Positions 54,876 to 63,950 of a stretch of DNA of 64,000 nucleotides are shown here, one piece after another. Positions within the stretch are counted from its first letter, which is position 1. Every line of letters starts with the position of its first letter. The notes below the pieces were generated by a model. The model was not told the DNA's origin, did no database searches, and saw only the letters and a program-made list of their open reading frames with translations. Where the stretch lies: assembly GCF_001681715.1 (NCBI RefSeq), contig NZ_LNWY01000012.1:336439-400438 (forward strand), written 5' to 3'. Source of the stretch: Tritonibacter mobilis (GTDB lineage Bacteria > Pseudomonadota > Alphaproteobacteria > Rhodobacterales > Rhodobacteraceae). The position numbers and the translations under genes were made by a program.

Positions 54876-55883
54876 TCAGCCCTCGCGACGATACACCAGT
54901 TCGGTGCCCCGTGGCAGGTAGGTCAGAGCCAGTTCTTCGTCCGAGATACGGGTGATCTGATAACACAGGCTGGTGCCTGCGTTATTGTCCCACGTATAGA
55001 GGAACACCCCTTCGCCATCGTAGTCAGCACAGCTGTCTTGCAACGAGATATATTCCACCGAGGTTTCCGCGCCCGCGTAGGAGTTGATCCGCTCTGCGCC
55101 GCTGACGCGGAAGCTGTCGTTGGGATCCATGGTAGAGAGCCACAGCCCCTGCAGGCTTGCCAGGAGCCGGTCAAATCGGTTTTCGGGCTGCACGACCAGG
55201 GCGGTGAGGACCAGTTCCGATGTGGTGTCGAAGAGATCCTCGCGCTGGCCATAGAGTTCGACCCGTCGGCCGCGCGGGATCTCCTGCATTTGTTGCCAGA
55301 GCTTGCTGGAGGTGCGCCCGTCATCATAGACCAAAAAGCGCCGTCCGGTGCCGATGAAGGTACAAAAGCTGGAGTAACTCGCGACCTCGGTTTCACAGCC
55401 CTGAAACACCGCCTCGCTGACAAATTGAGGGTGTGTTGCGATACGTGCCGCGCGGTCGGGATCGGCGGGTTTGAGATTGAGGCTCAGACTATGGCTGTAG
55501 TCGGGTGTTTCCGGCCCGGTGTCTATGCGTGCGAAATTCTCGTGGCGAAAGCCTCGGCGGGCGCAGGAATCGTCCCCACTGATCGAGAAATCATCGTCAT
55601 CGACGCAAAACCCCAGCTTGTCGTCGGTGAAGACCCAGCCCTCGGTTTCGACCCGCAAGTAGTAAAACCGGCGCGGCAGCACGCCGGGCACCACCTCGGC
55701 GCATTCTCCGACGGGGACTTGCCACCAGCCTTCGGACACCCAGCTGTCAGCGCTCTTATATCCGATGGCGACATTTTGTGGATCGCTGGTGTCGTTGCAC
55801 AGATCCAGCGCCGCCTGAGCCACAGACGGCAGCACCAGCGACATCGCCAGCACCAACAAAAGCCTAAGATCGGGCAAGGACAT
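54876..55883 (-). CDS. Exported DUF1036 protein
   Basis: 335 aa from MSLPDLRLLLVLAMSLVLPSVAQAALDLCN: signal peptide ending AQA, then DUF1036 (residues 25-110: LDLCNDTSDPQNVAIGYKSADSWVSEGWWQVPVGECAEV, FYYLRVETEGW). The C-terminal 200 residues (FIGTGRRFLVYDDGRTSSKLWQQMQEIPRGRRVELYG) are unrecognised, so the protein is longer than plain DUF1036 members. Periplasmic or secreted. ATG at 55898 is an alternative start. Confidence 0.78.
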   Translation of the reverse strand: MSLPDLRLLLVLAMSLVLPSVAQAALDLCNDTSDPQNVAIGYKSADSWVSEGWWQVPVGECAEVVPGVLPRRFYYLRVETEGWVFTDDKLGFCVDDDDFSISGDDSCARRGFRHENFARIDTGPETPDYSHSLSLNLKPADPDRAARIATHPQFVSEAVFQGCETEVASYSSFCTFIGTGRRFLVYDDGRTSSKLWQQMQEIPRGRRVELYGQREDLFDTTSELVLTALVVQPENRFDRLLASLQGLWLSTMDPNDSFRVSGAERINSYAGAETSVEYISLQDSCADYDGEGVFLYTWDNNAGTSLCYQITRISDEELALTYLPRGTELVYRREG

Positions 55884-56048
55884 AGCGCTACACTTCATAC
55901 ATCTCGACGCGGATATCTATGACAGAAGTGTAACGGGCTGACGACACGGCGTGCGGGAAGTTGTTAACTTTTTTGAAGATATGACGTTTGGTTTCTGCAA
56001 ACCCGCCGTGTCACTGGTGTTTTGGGCGTAAAATGCTGCGCTTTGGCG

Positions 56049-56990
56049 TCAGGATTTCACCGCATGTGGCGCAGGTGTGATGGCGCGCCGTTTCAGCACG
56101 GCTTCGCGCCAGGTGATGAAGGTGACCGCCGCGAGGATCATACTGCCGCCCAGAACCACCCAGATATCGACGCTTTCGCCAAAGGCCAATGCACCAAGAA
56201 GCGTGGCCCAGATCAACTGCAGAAAGGTCACCGGCTGGGTTACCGTCAGCGGTGCCGAGGCAAAGGCCAGCGTCATGGTATAATGGCCTGCCGTCGCGAA
56301 ACAAGCGACCCCAAAGAGCACCGTGAGTTCATACAGCGTGGGCGTCACCCAATTGGCCAAGGCAAAGGGAGCCAGCGCAACGGTCACCCAGAGCGACAGC
56401 ATCGCCACCACCACAGTTGGGTTTGTGCGCCCCACCATGGTCTTGGCCAAAAGATAAGAGATCCCGAAGGCAAACCCTGTGACCAGCATCGCCAGATGTC
56501 CGGGAGAGACCTCGCGGAAACCGGGCCGCAGGATCACCACCACCCCCAACAGCGCCACCGCAACCGCGGCGATGCGGCGAAAGGCCAGTTTTTCACCCAT
56601 AAAAATCGCAGCGCCCAGCGTCACATAGACCGGCGAGAGGTAGTTCATCGCCGTGACCTCGGCCAGCGGAATGCGGGTCATGGCAAAGAACCACATGATG
56701 ACCCCAAGCGCATGTACCCCACCGCGCAACGCGAAGAGACCGTGCAGTTTCGGGGTCCAGGTCACGGCCCTGAGCGAGCCGATCATCGGGATCAGGAACA
56801 CCAGCCCCAGCAAATAGCGCAAAAACGCGCTCTCGGCGGGAGGGATGCGCGGCCCCATGTATTTCACCAGCGCCGTCACCGCCACGAAGTTAAGCCCCGT
56901 CACCAGCATCCAGAAGACGCCGCGCATGGGATTGGAGGTTGGCTGGGCTGGCTGGCTTGCCATTTCTTTGGTCAGGGTTGCATCGCTCAT
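56049..56990 (-). CDS. EamA/DMT-family permease
   Basis: 313 aa, ten TM segments from two EamA repeats: MRGVFWMLVTGLNFVAVTALVKYMGPRIPPAESAFLRYLLGLVFLIP (first) and FGISYLLAKTMVGRTNPTVVVAMLSLWVTVALAPFAL (second); RIPLAEVTAMNYLSPVYVTLGAAIFMGEKLAFRR is the conserved repeat end. Drug/metabolite exporter; substrate unknown. Stands alone. Confidence 0.88.
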   Translation of the reverse strand: MSDATLTKEMASQPAQPTSNPMRGVFWMLVTGLNFVAVTALVKYMGPRIPPAESAFLRYLLGLVFLIPMIGSLRAVTWTPKLHGLFALRGGVHALGVIMWFFAMTRIPLAEVTAMNYLSPVYVTLGAAIFMGEKLAFRRIAAVAVALLGVVVILRPGFREVSPGHLAMLVTGFAFGISYLLAKTMVGRTNPTVVVAMLSLWVTVALAPFALANWVTPTLYELTVLFGVACFATAGHYTMTLAFASAPLTVTQPVTFLQLIWATLLGALAFGESVDIWVVLGGSMILAAVTFITWREAVLKRRAITPAPHAVKS

Positions 56991-57103
56991 GGGCGCAAGC
57001 AGACACCCATTGCGAGGGCAAGACAACCCTTCACTTGTGAAATATTGTACCTCTTTTTGCGCTGCCATTATGGGTACACGGCCCGCGCCCTGCACGCAGA
57101 TCC

Positions 57104-57556
57104 TCAGATGATGCGCTGCTCCAGTTCGCGCGGATCGCTGACCGCTACGTGCCAGAATGCCTCTGCCCCCTCCGGCAGGCGCGCTAGCACCCGGTCCAGA
57201 TCCTGCTGTCGGATCGAGCGGCGCAGGGCGCGGGCGGTGGCCTCAATGGCATTTTCTGGCGTCAGGTTGTGATGCGGGCGCAAGGCCTGTGCTTCGCGGG
57301 TCAGGCTGGGGCGGTCGCCAAAGGGCACCGGCGGCTGGCTGATATCCCAGTCTTTGACAAAGATCGCGCGCAGTACCGATGGCAGCACCGAAGCAAAGGC
57401 CAGTCCTTCTTGCGCTGTCAGTCGGCGGCGAAACACCAGCAATACGCCTTCCACCGCCGTATAAGCGGAATTGTCGGACTGAAGGCTCATCTCTTCTTTG
57501 ACATCCTCAAGGAAGGCGCTGAATTCTTTTGAAGAATGTCGATATGTCCAAGGCAT
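57104..57556 (-). CDS. DUF2267 protein
   Basis: 150 aa from MPWTYRHSSKEFSAFL; an ATG two codons earlier exists. DUF2267 markers: AYTAVEGVLLVFRRRLTAQEGLAFASVLPSVLRAIFVKDW and ATARALRRSIRQQDLDRVLARLPEGAEAFW. Helical cytoplasmic protein of unknown function, often in stress loci. Divergent from the ABC-F gene. Confidence 0.85.
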   Translation of the reverse strand: MPWTYRHSSKEFSAFLEDVKEEMSLQSDNSAYTAVEGVLLVFRRRLTAQEGLAFASVLPSVLRAIFVKDWDISQPPVPFGDRPSLTREAQALRPHHNLTPENAIEATARALRRSIRQQDLDRVLARLPEGAEAFWHVAVSDPRELEQRII

Positions 57557-57721
57557 GGGCATCGGGGGTCTCTGCTTTCTCCGGTGGTTTCTGTGTCCAA
57601 GGCACTGCACGCAATGCATGCGCGCAGTTTTGCCTGACGTATCGTTCCTGTCGAGACCTCTTGCCTTTCGCGTTCTGGCGCATATGTTTCTTGGCAGGAG
57701 CAACAGAGGAAGACCCTATCC

Positions 57722-57835
57722 ATGATCCAGACCCTTGCCGCACTCGCCCTGTTTGTGTCGCTGCACGTGGTTCTTTATCATGCCCTCTCCCATCGCCTCC
57801 GTCCGTCTCGACAGCCTGCATTGGTCCGCCGCTGA
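57722..57835 (+). CDS. Possible 37-aa leader peptide overlapping the ABC-F gene
   Basis: ATG after GGAAGACCC; the product starts MIQTLAALALFVSLHVVLYH (one hydrophobic helix) and ends in a basic tail SHRLRPSRQPALVRR. It overlaps the first 56 bases of the ABC-F gene in another frame. It could be a regulatory leader or a chance frame; the ABC-F start has no good ribosome site of its own, which favours coupling. Confidence 0.35.
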   Translation: MIQTLAALALFVSLHVVLYHALSHRLRPSRQPALVRR

Positions 57836-59369
57836 CACGCGGCCTGTTCTCTCGGACATCACTCTCAGTTTTCACCCCGGTCGCACCGGGGTTGTTGGCC
57901 GCAATGGCACCGGCAAGACGACGCTGCTGCGTCTGATTGCGGGGGATTTGCCGCCTGCATCCGGTCGTATCGTGACCACCGGCACGGTCGGTTGGATGCG
58001 ACAGGACGTGGCCGCGCAGGATCACCTCACGGTCGCAGAGCTGTTTGGCGCGGCCTCCGGTCTGGCGCGGCTGACGCGTGCTGAGGCGGGCTGCGCGAGT
58101 GCCGCCGATCTGGCCGAGGCCGATTGGACCCTGCCCGCCCGGATGGAGGCCGCCATGCAGCGCTGCGGCCTGTCGCTGCGCCCGGAGGCCACGCTGGCGC
58201 AGCTGTCGGGCGGACAACGCACCCGGCTTGCTCTGGCGGCGCTGCTGTTTCAGGACCCGGATATCCTGCTGCTGGACGAGCCGACCAATACCCTCGACAC
58301 CGGAGGGCGCGCCACGGTGCGGCAGGTTCTGCGCGACTGGCGGGGCACCGCGCTGGTGGTGAGCCATGATCGCGAACTGCTCGACGACATGGATGCCATA
58401 GTGGAGCTGAGCCCGCTTGGGGCCAGCCGCTTTGGTGGGCCCTACAGCCAGTATCGGGCGGAAAAACACGCAGCCTTGGCGGCGGCGCATCATGATCTGA
58501 ACGAGGCCGAAAAAGCCCGCAAGGACACCGCCCGCCGCGCGCAGGAGGCCGCCGAGCGCAAGGCGCGACGCGACAGCGCGGGCAAGGCGGCGCGAGCCTC
58601 AGGAAGCCAGCCCAAAGTCCTGATGGACAAGGCAAAAGAGCGCGCCGAGGCCTCCAAAGGCGCAAGCGCACGACTGCGCGAGGCGCGGCAGGCGGCGGCG
58701 GATGAGGCGCTGGCGGAGGCCCGCGCCCGTATCGAAATACTTGAGCCGATCCGCATGGACATCCCGACAACCGGCGTGCAGCCCAGCACGCGCATCCTAG
58801 CCCTGCAAAGTATCACTGCTGGCTACGGCACCCGCGACGTGTTGCGGGATCTGTCGCTGGAGATCACCGGGCCGGAACGGATTGCGCTGCACGGTCCCAA
58901 TGGCTGCGGCAAGACCACGCTTGTGTCGGTGATCCTCGGACAACTGACGCCCCGCGCCGGATCTGTGGAGCGCCACGCAAGTGCCGCGCTATTGGATCAG
59001 CATGTGAGCCTGCTGGAGGCCTCCGAGACGCTGGTGGAGAACTTCCAGCGCCTCAGCCCCAAAGCCACCCTGAATGAGGCCCGCGCGGCGCTGGCGCGGT
59101 TTCGGTTTCGCGCCGAGGACGGCCTGCAAGTGGCGGGCGCACTCAGCAGCGGGCAGCGGTTGCGGGCGGGTTTGGCCTGCACCCTTGGCCGCCCGGTGCC
59201 GCCACAGCTATTGGTGCTGGACGAGCCGACAAACCACCTCGACCTAGAAGCGGTTGAGGCCTTGGAGGCCGCGCTGCAGGACTATGACGGCGCGCTCCTT
59301 GTGGTGAGCCACGACAGCGCCTTTCTCGATCGGATCAACCTGACTCGGCACATCAGCTTGGGGCCTTAA
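57780..59369 (+). CDS. ABC-F family ATPase (no membrane domain)
   Basis: 529 aa with two ABC cassettes: Walker A GRNGTGKTT (about 40-48), signature LSGGQRTRL, Walker B ILLLDEPTN; second cassette GPNGCGKTT (about 373), signature LSSGQRLRA, Walker B LLVLDEPTNHLD. A Lys/Arg/Ala-rich linker (about 235-325, ERKARRDSAGKAARAS) lies between, the place of the ABC-F P-site tRNA-interaction motif. No TM segments. ABC-F proteins work at the ribosome (translation factors or antibiotic protection); which subfamily is unclear. Overlaps a possible leader peptide; stop overlaps the pirin stop by 4 bp. Confidence 0.9.
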   Translation: MPSPIASVRLDSLHWSAADTRPVLSDITLSFHPGRTGVVGRNGTGKTTLLRLIAGDLPPASGRIVTTGTVGWMRQDVAAQDHLTVAELFGAASGLARLTRAEAGCASAADLAEADWTLPARMEAAMQRCGLSLRPEATLAQLSGGQRTRLALAALLFQDPDILLLDEPTNTLDTGGRATVRQVLRDWRGTALVVSHDRELLDDMDAIVELSPLGASRFGGPYSQYRAEKHAALAAAHHDLNEAEKARKDTARRAQEAAERKARRDSAGKAARASGSQPKVLMDKAKERAEASKGASARLREARQAAADEALAEARARIEILEPIRMDIPTTGVQPSTRILALQSITAGYGTRDVLRDLSLEITGPERIALHGPNGCGKTTLVSVILGQLTPRAGSVERHASAALLDQHVSLLEASETLVENFQRLSPKATLNEARAALARFRFRAEDGLQVAGALSSGQRLRAGLACTLGRPVPPQLLVLDEPTNHLDLEAVEALEAALQDYDGALLVVSHDSAFLDRINLTRHISLGP

Positions 59370-60307
59370 TGGTTTGGTAACGGGATGAATTCCGCGTCAT
59401 CGCCGGGCGGTAGGTGAAAGCGCGGGTTATTGGCAAAATCGCCGCGCGCCCAGGCCTGTTTGGCCTCTTCGATCTTTTCCTTGGAGGAGGCGACGAAGTT
59501 CCACCAGATGTGGCGCGGCCCACCCATGGTCTCGCCGCCCAGCGCCATCAGCCGTGCGCCCTCCGGCCCGGCGGTCACGGTGATCGCATCGCCGGGGCGA
59601 AACACCATCATCTGCCCCGCCTCAAAGGTCTGGCCTGCAATCTCGACCGCGCCGCGGGTGATATAAAGGCCGCGATCCTCATGATTATCCGGCATCGGCA
59701 GCTTGGCCCCGGCGCCCAGAATGACATCGGCATAGAAGGTCTCTGACAGCATGGTCACGGGCGCGCGCTCGCCCCAGGCGGAGCCGAGGATCAGCCGCAC
59801 GTCCTTGCCCTCACCCAAGAGGTGCGGCAGCGCCTCTTTGCCGTGGTGTTCAAACACCGGTGTCATGTCTTCCTTGTCTTCGGGCAGCGCGATCCATGTC
59901 TGGATGCCAAAGAGGTTGCTGTGCCCCTTGCGGGTGGCCTCAGAGGTGCGCTCGGAATGGGTGACGCCATTGCCGGCGACCATCCAGTTGACCTCGCCCG
60001 GGTAGATCATCTGATGGGTGCCGAGGCTGTCGCGGTGTTCAAACTCGCCCTGATAAAGATAGGTGACGGTGCCAAGGCCGATGTGCGGATGCGGGCGTAC
60101 GTCGATGCCGCCACCGGTGATGAACTCTGCCGGGCCCATCTGATCGAAAAAGATGAAGGGGCCCACCATCTGACGCCGGGGCGCGGGCAAGGCGCGGCGT
60201 ACCTCAAACCCTCCGATGTCGCGGGCGCGGGGGATGATCAGCGTCTCGATACCGTCGAGGCTACCTGCATCGGGGCACTTTGGTTCCAGTGTCGGGTTCC
60301 AGCTCAT
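59366..60307 (-). CDS. Pirin family protein
   Basis: 313 aa from MSWNPTLEPKCPDAG, AAAGGA seven bases upstream. Pirin N domain: RPHPHIGLGTVTYLYQGEFEHRDSLGTHQMIYPGEVNWMVAGNGVTHSER with the His cluster that binds iron; Pirin C domain (ARLMALGGETMGGPRHIWWNFVASSKEKIEEAKQAW). Bicupin; some members have quercetinase activity, others regulate enzymes. Function in this organism unknown. Confidence 0.92.
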   Translation of the reverse strand: MSWNPTLEPKCPDAGSLDGIETLIIPRARDIGGFEVRRALPAPRRQMVGPFIFFDQMGPAEFITGGGIDVRPHPHIGLGTVTYLYQGEFEHRDSLGTHQMIYPGEVNWMVAGNGVTHSERTSEATRKGHSNLFGIQTWIALPEDKEDMTPVFEHHGKEALPHLLGEGKDVRLILGSAWGERAPVTMLSETFYADVILGAGAKLPMPDNHEDRGLYITRGAVEIAGQTFEAGQMMVFRPGDAITVTAGPEGARLMALGGETMGGPRHIWWNFVASSKEKIEEAKQAWARGDFANNPRFHLPPGDDAEFIPLPNH

Positions 60308-60400
60308 GGGCCTGTCCTTTCCTCGCCGCGTTGCCTTTAAACTAGGCCACGGGCGCCGCTCTGACAGCCTGTTGGTTTTGCACAAACCCTGCGCGCCCGC

Positions 60401-61030
60401 TCACATCAGGGCGAGTTTCAACGCCAGCGCCAGCATCACCACGCCGATCAGCGCGTCCAGCACCTGCCATGCACGGGGCCGCGCAAACACAGGCGCCAAG
60501 AGCCGCGCGCCATAGCCCAGCGTGAAGAAGAACACGAAGGAGGCCATGACCGCGCCAAGGCCAAAGATCCACGCCGGTGTGTATTGCGCCGAGATCGCCC
60601 CAAGCAGCACCACCGTATCGAGATAGACATGCGGGTTGAGCCAGGTAAACGCCAGACAGGTCAGCACCGCAGGCAGGAGCGCGGTCTGCACGCCCTGCCC
60701 TTCGGTCCTGAGTGCTGCGCCCCCCGTCCACGCCGCCCGGAGCGCGCGCAGTCCGTACCACGTCAGAAACAGCACGCCGCCAAGGCGCATCGCGGTTTCG
60801 AACCACGGCACTGCGGCAGTGAGCGTGCCAAACCCCGCCACCCCGGCCGTGATCAGCAACGCGTCCGAAAACGCGCAGGTCAACACGATGGGCAGCACAT
60901 GCTGGCCCCGGATGCCTTGGCGCAGCACAAAGGCGTTCTGCGCCCCGATCGCAAGGATCAGGCTAAAGCCAAGGCCAAAGCCTGCCATCAGGGTCGGCAG
61001 CATGTCTGCGGTCATCGGGAGGGGCAGCAT
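60401..61030 (-). CDS. argO: LysE/ArgO-type amino acid exporter
   Basis: 209 aa, six TM segments. FGLGFSLILAIGAQNAFVLRQGIRGQHVLPIVLTCAFSDALLITAGVAGFG is the LysE/ArgO signature; TWLNPHVYLDTVVLLGAIS follows. Exports basic amino acids. AAAGGA eight bases before the ATG. Divergent from an ArgP-like LysR gene, the known arrangement. Confidence 0.9.
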   Translation of the reverse strand: MLPLPMTADMLPTLMAGFGLGFSLILAIGAQNAFVLRQGIRGQHVLPIVLTCAFSDALLITAGVAGFGTLTAAVPWFETAMRLGGVLFLTWYGLRALRAAWTGGAALRTEGQGVQTALLPAVLTCLAFTWLNPHVYLDTVVLLGAISAQYTPAWIFGLGAVMASFVFFFTLGYGARLLAPVFARPRAWQVLDALIGVVMLALALKLALM

Positions 61031-61142
61031 GGGGCTTTGTCCTTTTGTGTCATTGCGCAACGCCCGGGGGCGGTTGCCTTTGACTAAAGCCGGGCTGAGG
61101 CGTAATCAAATTAAAGATACTGACCTCAATTAAGTCTTGCTA

Positions 61143-62030
61143 ATGCGATATGATCCTCTCCAGTTGGCCGCGCTTTCCGCGGTGCTTGACCTTGGCAGCT
61201 TTGATGCGGCGGGGGCGACGCTTGGCGTCACGCCCTCGGCAGTCTCGCAGCGGATCAAGGCGCTGGAGGATCGGGTGGGCACGCCGCTGGTGAACCGCAC
61301 AAGCCCTTGCACCGGCACCGAAACCGGGCTGCGCATTGCCAAACATGCCGAGGATGTCGCCCTGCTAGAGCGCCGTCTCAGCCGGGATCTGTCCTTGGAG
61401 ACCACCGAAAAACCGGCGCGGCTGAAAGTTGCGGTCAATGCCGACAGCCTCGCCACATGGTTTGTGCAGGCGATGGTCACGGCGGATGATGTGCTGTTTG
61501 ATCTGGTGATCGACGATCAGGACCACAGCACGGAATGGCTGCGCCGTGGGGTGGTCTCTGCCGCCGTGAGCGCAGACTCCCGCGCGGTCACTGGCTGTGA
61601 TGTGCATGCGCTGGGGCGGCTGTCGTATGTGGCCACGGCCAGCCCCGCCTATATGGCGCGGTGGTTTCCGGAGGGGCTGACGACTGAGACGGCCCGCCGC
61701 GCACCCTGTATGGTGTTCAACGCCAAGGACCGGCTGCAACATCGCTGGCTGGATCGCCATGTTGCGCCGGGCATCGTGCCGCCTGCGCATTACCTCTCCT
61801 CCACACAGGCGTTTCTGGATGCGGCGGCAGCCGGGCTGGGCTGGGGGATGAACCCGGAGGTGCTGGCACGCCCCTATCTGGCGCGCGGAGATTTGGTGGA
61901 ACTGGTGCCCCGCAGCCAATTGGATACGCCGCTTTATTGGCAGGTGAGCCGGATCATGGCCCCTGCCCTGCGCGAGATCACCCGCGCGGTCCGCTCGGCT
62001 GCCGCAGATATGTTGCGACAGGATCGCTAG
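61143..62030 (+). CDS. argP: LysR-type regulator ArgP/LysG
   Basis: 295 aa. HTH about 3-62: MRYDPLQLAALSAVLDLGSFDAAGATLGVTPSAVSQRIKALEDRVGTPLVNRTSP, the ArgP pattern. Effector domain about 92-285 (KVAVNADSLATWF). Activates argO when basic amino acids are abundant. Divergent from argO with a 112-bp A/T-rich spacer (CAATTAAGTCTTGC near the start). Confidence 0.9.
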   Translation: MRYDPLQLAALSAVLDLGSFDAAGATLGVTPSAVSQRIKALEDRVGTPLVNRTSPCTGTETGLRIAKHAEDVALLERRLSRDLSLETTEKPARLKVAVNADSLATWFVQAMVTADDVLFDLVIDDQDHSTEWLRRGVVSAAVSADSRAVTGCDVHALGRLSYVATASPAYMARWFPEGLTTETARRAPCMVFNAKDRLQHRWLDRHVAPGIVPPAHYLSSTQAFLDAAAAGLGWGMNPEVLARPYLARGDLVELVPRSQLDTPLYWQVSRIMAPALREITRAVRSAAADMLRQDR

Positions 62031-62068
62031 GCTGGTCGCAGACTGCGGACAGCTGCTAGGCTGGCGGT

Positions 62069-62920
62069 ATGCTGATGTTGCGTCCTCCCAAAGGGGCCTT
62101 TGCCCATAGCGTGTGGGTCCGGCTGATTGTGCCGCGTGCACTGCTGCTGGCGGCGTTTTGGAGCATGAACCAGAGCCTGCAACTGCCGGTCTGGCTGGCC
62201 TATCTGTTGGTGGCGGGGGATGCGATTTTCCTGCTGTGGCAGATCGCGCGCTATCACAGCGCTGCCGAGGCCCATACACGCGACACCGGCGCGATGGCCC
62301 CGATCTGGGGCGGCTATCTGCTCTGCCTGTTGGCGATCCTCTCCAGCGCAACCCTTTGGTGGAACACGGTGTTGATTGCACATCGCCCGCCGCCCGAAGA
62401 ACAGCATAGCGAACAGATGAGGCGCGCGCGCGAGGCGCTCTATACCCTGACGCGCAGCCTGGATGGCCGCAGCCTCACCTTTGACGGCGAGATCACCTTT
62501 GGGCTGAAGGCGCGGCTTTCTCAGATGTTGGACCTCTCCCCCGAGATTGATGAAATCCGCCTGAGCAGCCCCGGTGGCCACATCTATGAGGCACGCGGCG
62601 CGGCACAAGTGATCGCGGCGGCTGGGCTGGATACCCTTGTTCAGGGTGAGTGCAGTTCGGCCTGCACCCTGTTGTTCATGGCAGGACATCAACGTCGCCT
62701 CGCGCCGGAGGCGCAGCTTGGATTTCATGGGTACGGATTGGCTGAGGACGTGAACCTACCCGGCTATGACATTGATCGCGCGCAGGAAAAGGATCGCGCC
62801 AGCTTTATCGCGCAGGGTATGCAGCCAGAGTTTGCGGCGCGGATTTTTGACATGCCGCCGAACCGCATGTGGTACCCAAAAGAGCCAATGTTGCGCGCCG
62901 CAGGCGTGTTGCGCCCCTAA
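62069..62920 (+). CDS. Membrane-anchored Clp/crotonase-fold protease-like protein
   Basis: 283 aa; start ATG at 62069, or 62075. Three N-terminal TM segments (about 15-110), then a ClpP-like domain outside: SPGGHIYEARGAAQVIAAAGLDTLVQGECSSACTLLFMAG with the likely nucleophile Ser in the ECSSACT turn, and LGFHGYGL with His. Similar periplasmic proteins are listed as COG3904. Substrate unknown; protease activity is inferred from fold and residue positions only. Confidence 0.7.
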   Translation: MLMLRPPKGAFAHSVWVRLIVPRALLLAAFWSMNQSLQLPVWLAYLLVAGDAIFLLWQIARYHSAAEAHTRDTGAMAPIWGGYLLCLLAILSSATLWWNTVLIAHRPPPEEQHSEQMRRAREALYTLTRSLDGRSLTFDGEITFGLKARLSQMLDLSPEIDEIRLSSPGGHIYEARGAAQVIAAAGLDTLVQGECSSACTLLFMAGHQRRLAPEAQLGFHGYGLAEDVNLPGYDIDRAQEKDRASFIAQGMQPEFAARIFDMPPNRMWYPKEPMLRAAGVLRP

Positions 62921-62980
62921 CGCGGCCAGACATGAGAGACCTGCGCTCATGGTAGTTGGGCTTGGCAGATTACAGATTTA

Positions 62981-62995
62981 GTTGTACCATACAAC
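62981..62995. promoter_or_regulatory. Inverted repeat abutting MarR-GNAT start
   Basis: GTTGTA-CCA-TACAAC, perfect 6-bp arms, one base before the ATG. Typical size for a MarR dimer site; binding here would block transcription start or translation of its own gene. Confidence 0.6.
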
Positions 62996-62996
62996 C

Positions 62997-63950
62997 ATGA
63001 ATCAGCCCTCTGACACCTCCCGTATCGACAAAATGCGCGCGGCCGCACGTCACATCGTGCGCGAACTTGGCTTTATGCAAAAAGGCTTGGCCGGGACGGA
63101 TCTTTCACCTTCGGCGGTGCATGCGATCCTTGAGATTGGCTATGGCACGGTGGCGACGGCCAGCGCGCTGGGACCCCTGTTGCATCTGGAGAAATCCTCG
63201 GTCAGCCGTCTGCTGCAAAAACTGGAGTCCGACCAGCTGATTGAGGGGATATGCGATACCGCTGACAGGCGGTCACGCCGGTTGAGCCTGACACCAAAAG
63301 GGCGCGATCTGTTGCGTGAGCTGGAATACTTCGGCAGGCAGCAGTTTCGTACGGCACTGGATAGAACCTCCGCAAAAGAGGCACAGACAATCGAAGCTGG
63401 CCTGTCACTGCTGGCCGATGCCTTGCCGGCATCCGGAGCGCAAAAGCAGCCTATCGTTCAAGAGGTGCGCTGGCATCAGGGCTACAGACCCGGTGTCATA
63501 GGCACGGTGAGCGCGCTTCATGCTGCATATTATGCGCAAAACTATGGGTTTGGCGCGGTGTTTGAGCGCAAAGTCGCAAGCGAGATGTCTGAGTTCATGT
63601 CCCGCATCGAGGCCTCGGCGAATACGGTGTTTTGTGCCTATCAGGGGGAGGAACTCTTGGGGTCCGTGTCCCTTGATGGGCAGGATTTGGAGGACGGCAC
63701 CTGCCATTTGCGCTGGTTTATCGTCAGCCCCAAGGCGCAAGGCCTTGGGATTGGTGGAAGGCTGATGGAAAAGGCGGTGAATTTTGTGGATACCCAAGGG
63801 TATCACATCACGCGGCTCTGGACCTTCAAAGGGCTGGATGCTGCGCGCCACCTCTATGAAAAACATGGCTTTTGCCTCACCCATGAGGCGCCGGGCGCAC
63901 AATGGGGCACCAAGGTGATCGAACAGGAATTCGAGAGGACCCGCGCATAA
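62997..63950 (+). CDS. MarR-GNAT fusion (regulator with acetyltransferase domain)
   Basis: 317 aa from MNQPSDTSRIDKMRAAARHIVRELGFMQ. MarR winged HTH about 15-150 (SAVHAILEIGYGTVATASALGPLLHLEKSSVSRLLQKLE, CDTADRRSRRLSLTPKG), then a GNAT domain about 158-317 (WFIVSPKAQGLGIGGRLMEKAVNFVD with the acetyl-CoA loop QGLGIGG). No Shine-Dalgarno ahead of the ATG, which lies one base after an inverted repeat, so a leaderless start is possible. The effector or substrate is unknown. Last full gene of the window. Confidence 0.88.
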   Translation: MNQPSDTSRIDKMRAAARHIVRELGFMQKGLAGTDLSPSAVHAILEIGYGTVATASALGPLLHLEKSSVSRLLQKLESDQLIEGICDTADRRSRRLSLTPKGRDLLRELEYFGRQQFRTALDRTSAKEAQTIEAGLSLLADALPASGAQKQPIVQEVRWHQGYRPGVIGTVSALHAAYYAQNYGFGAVFERKVASEMSEFMSRIEASANTVFCAYQGEELLGSVSLDGQDLEDGTCHLRWFIVSPKAQGLGIGGRLMEKAVNFVDTQGYHITRLWTFKGLDAARHLYEKHGFCLTHEAPGAQWGTKVIEQEFERTRA

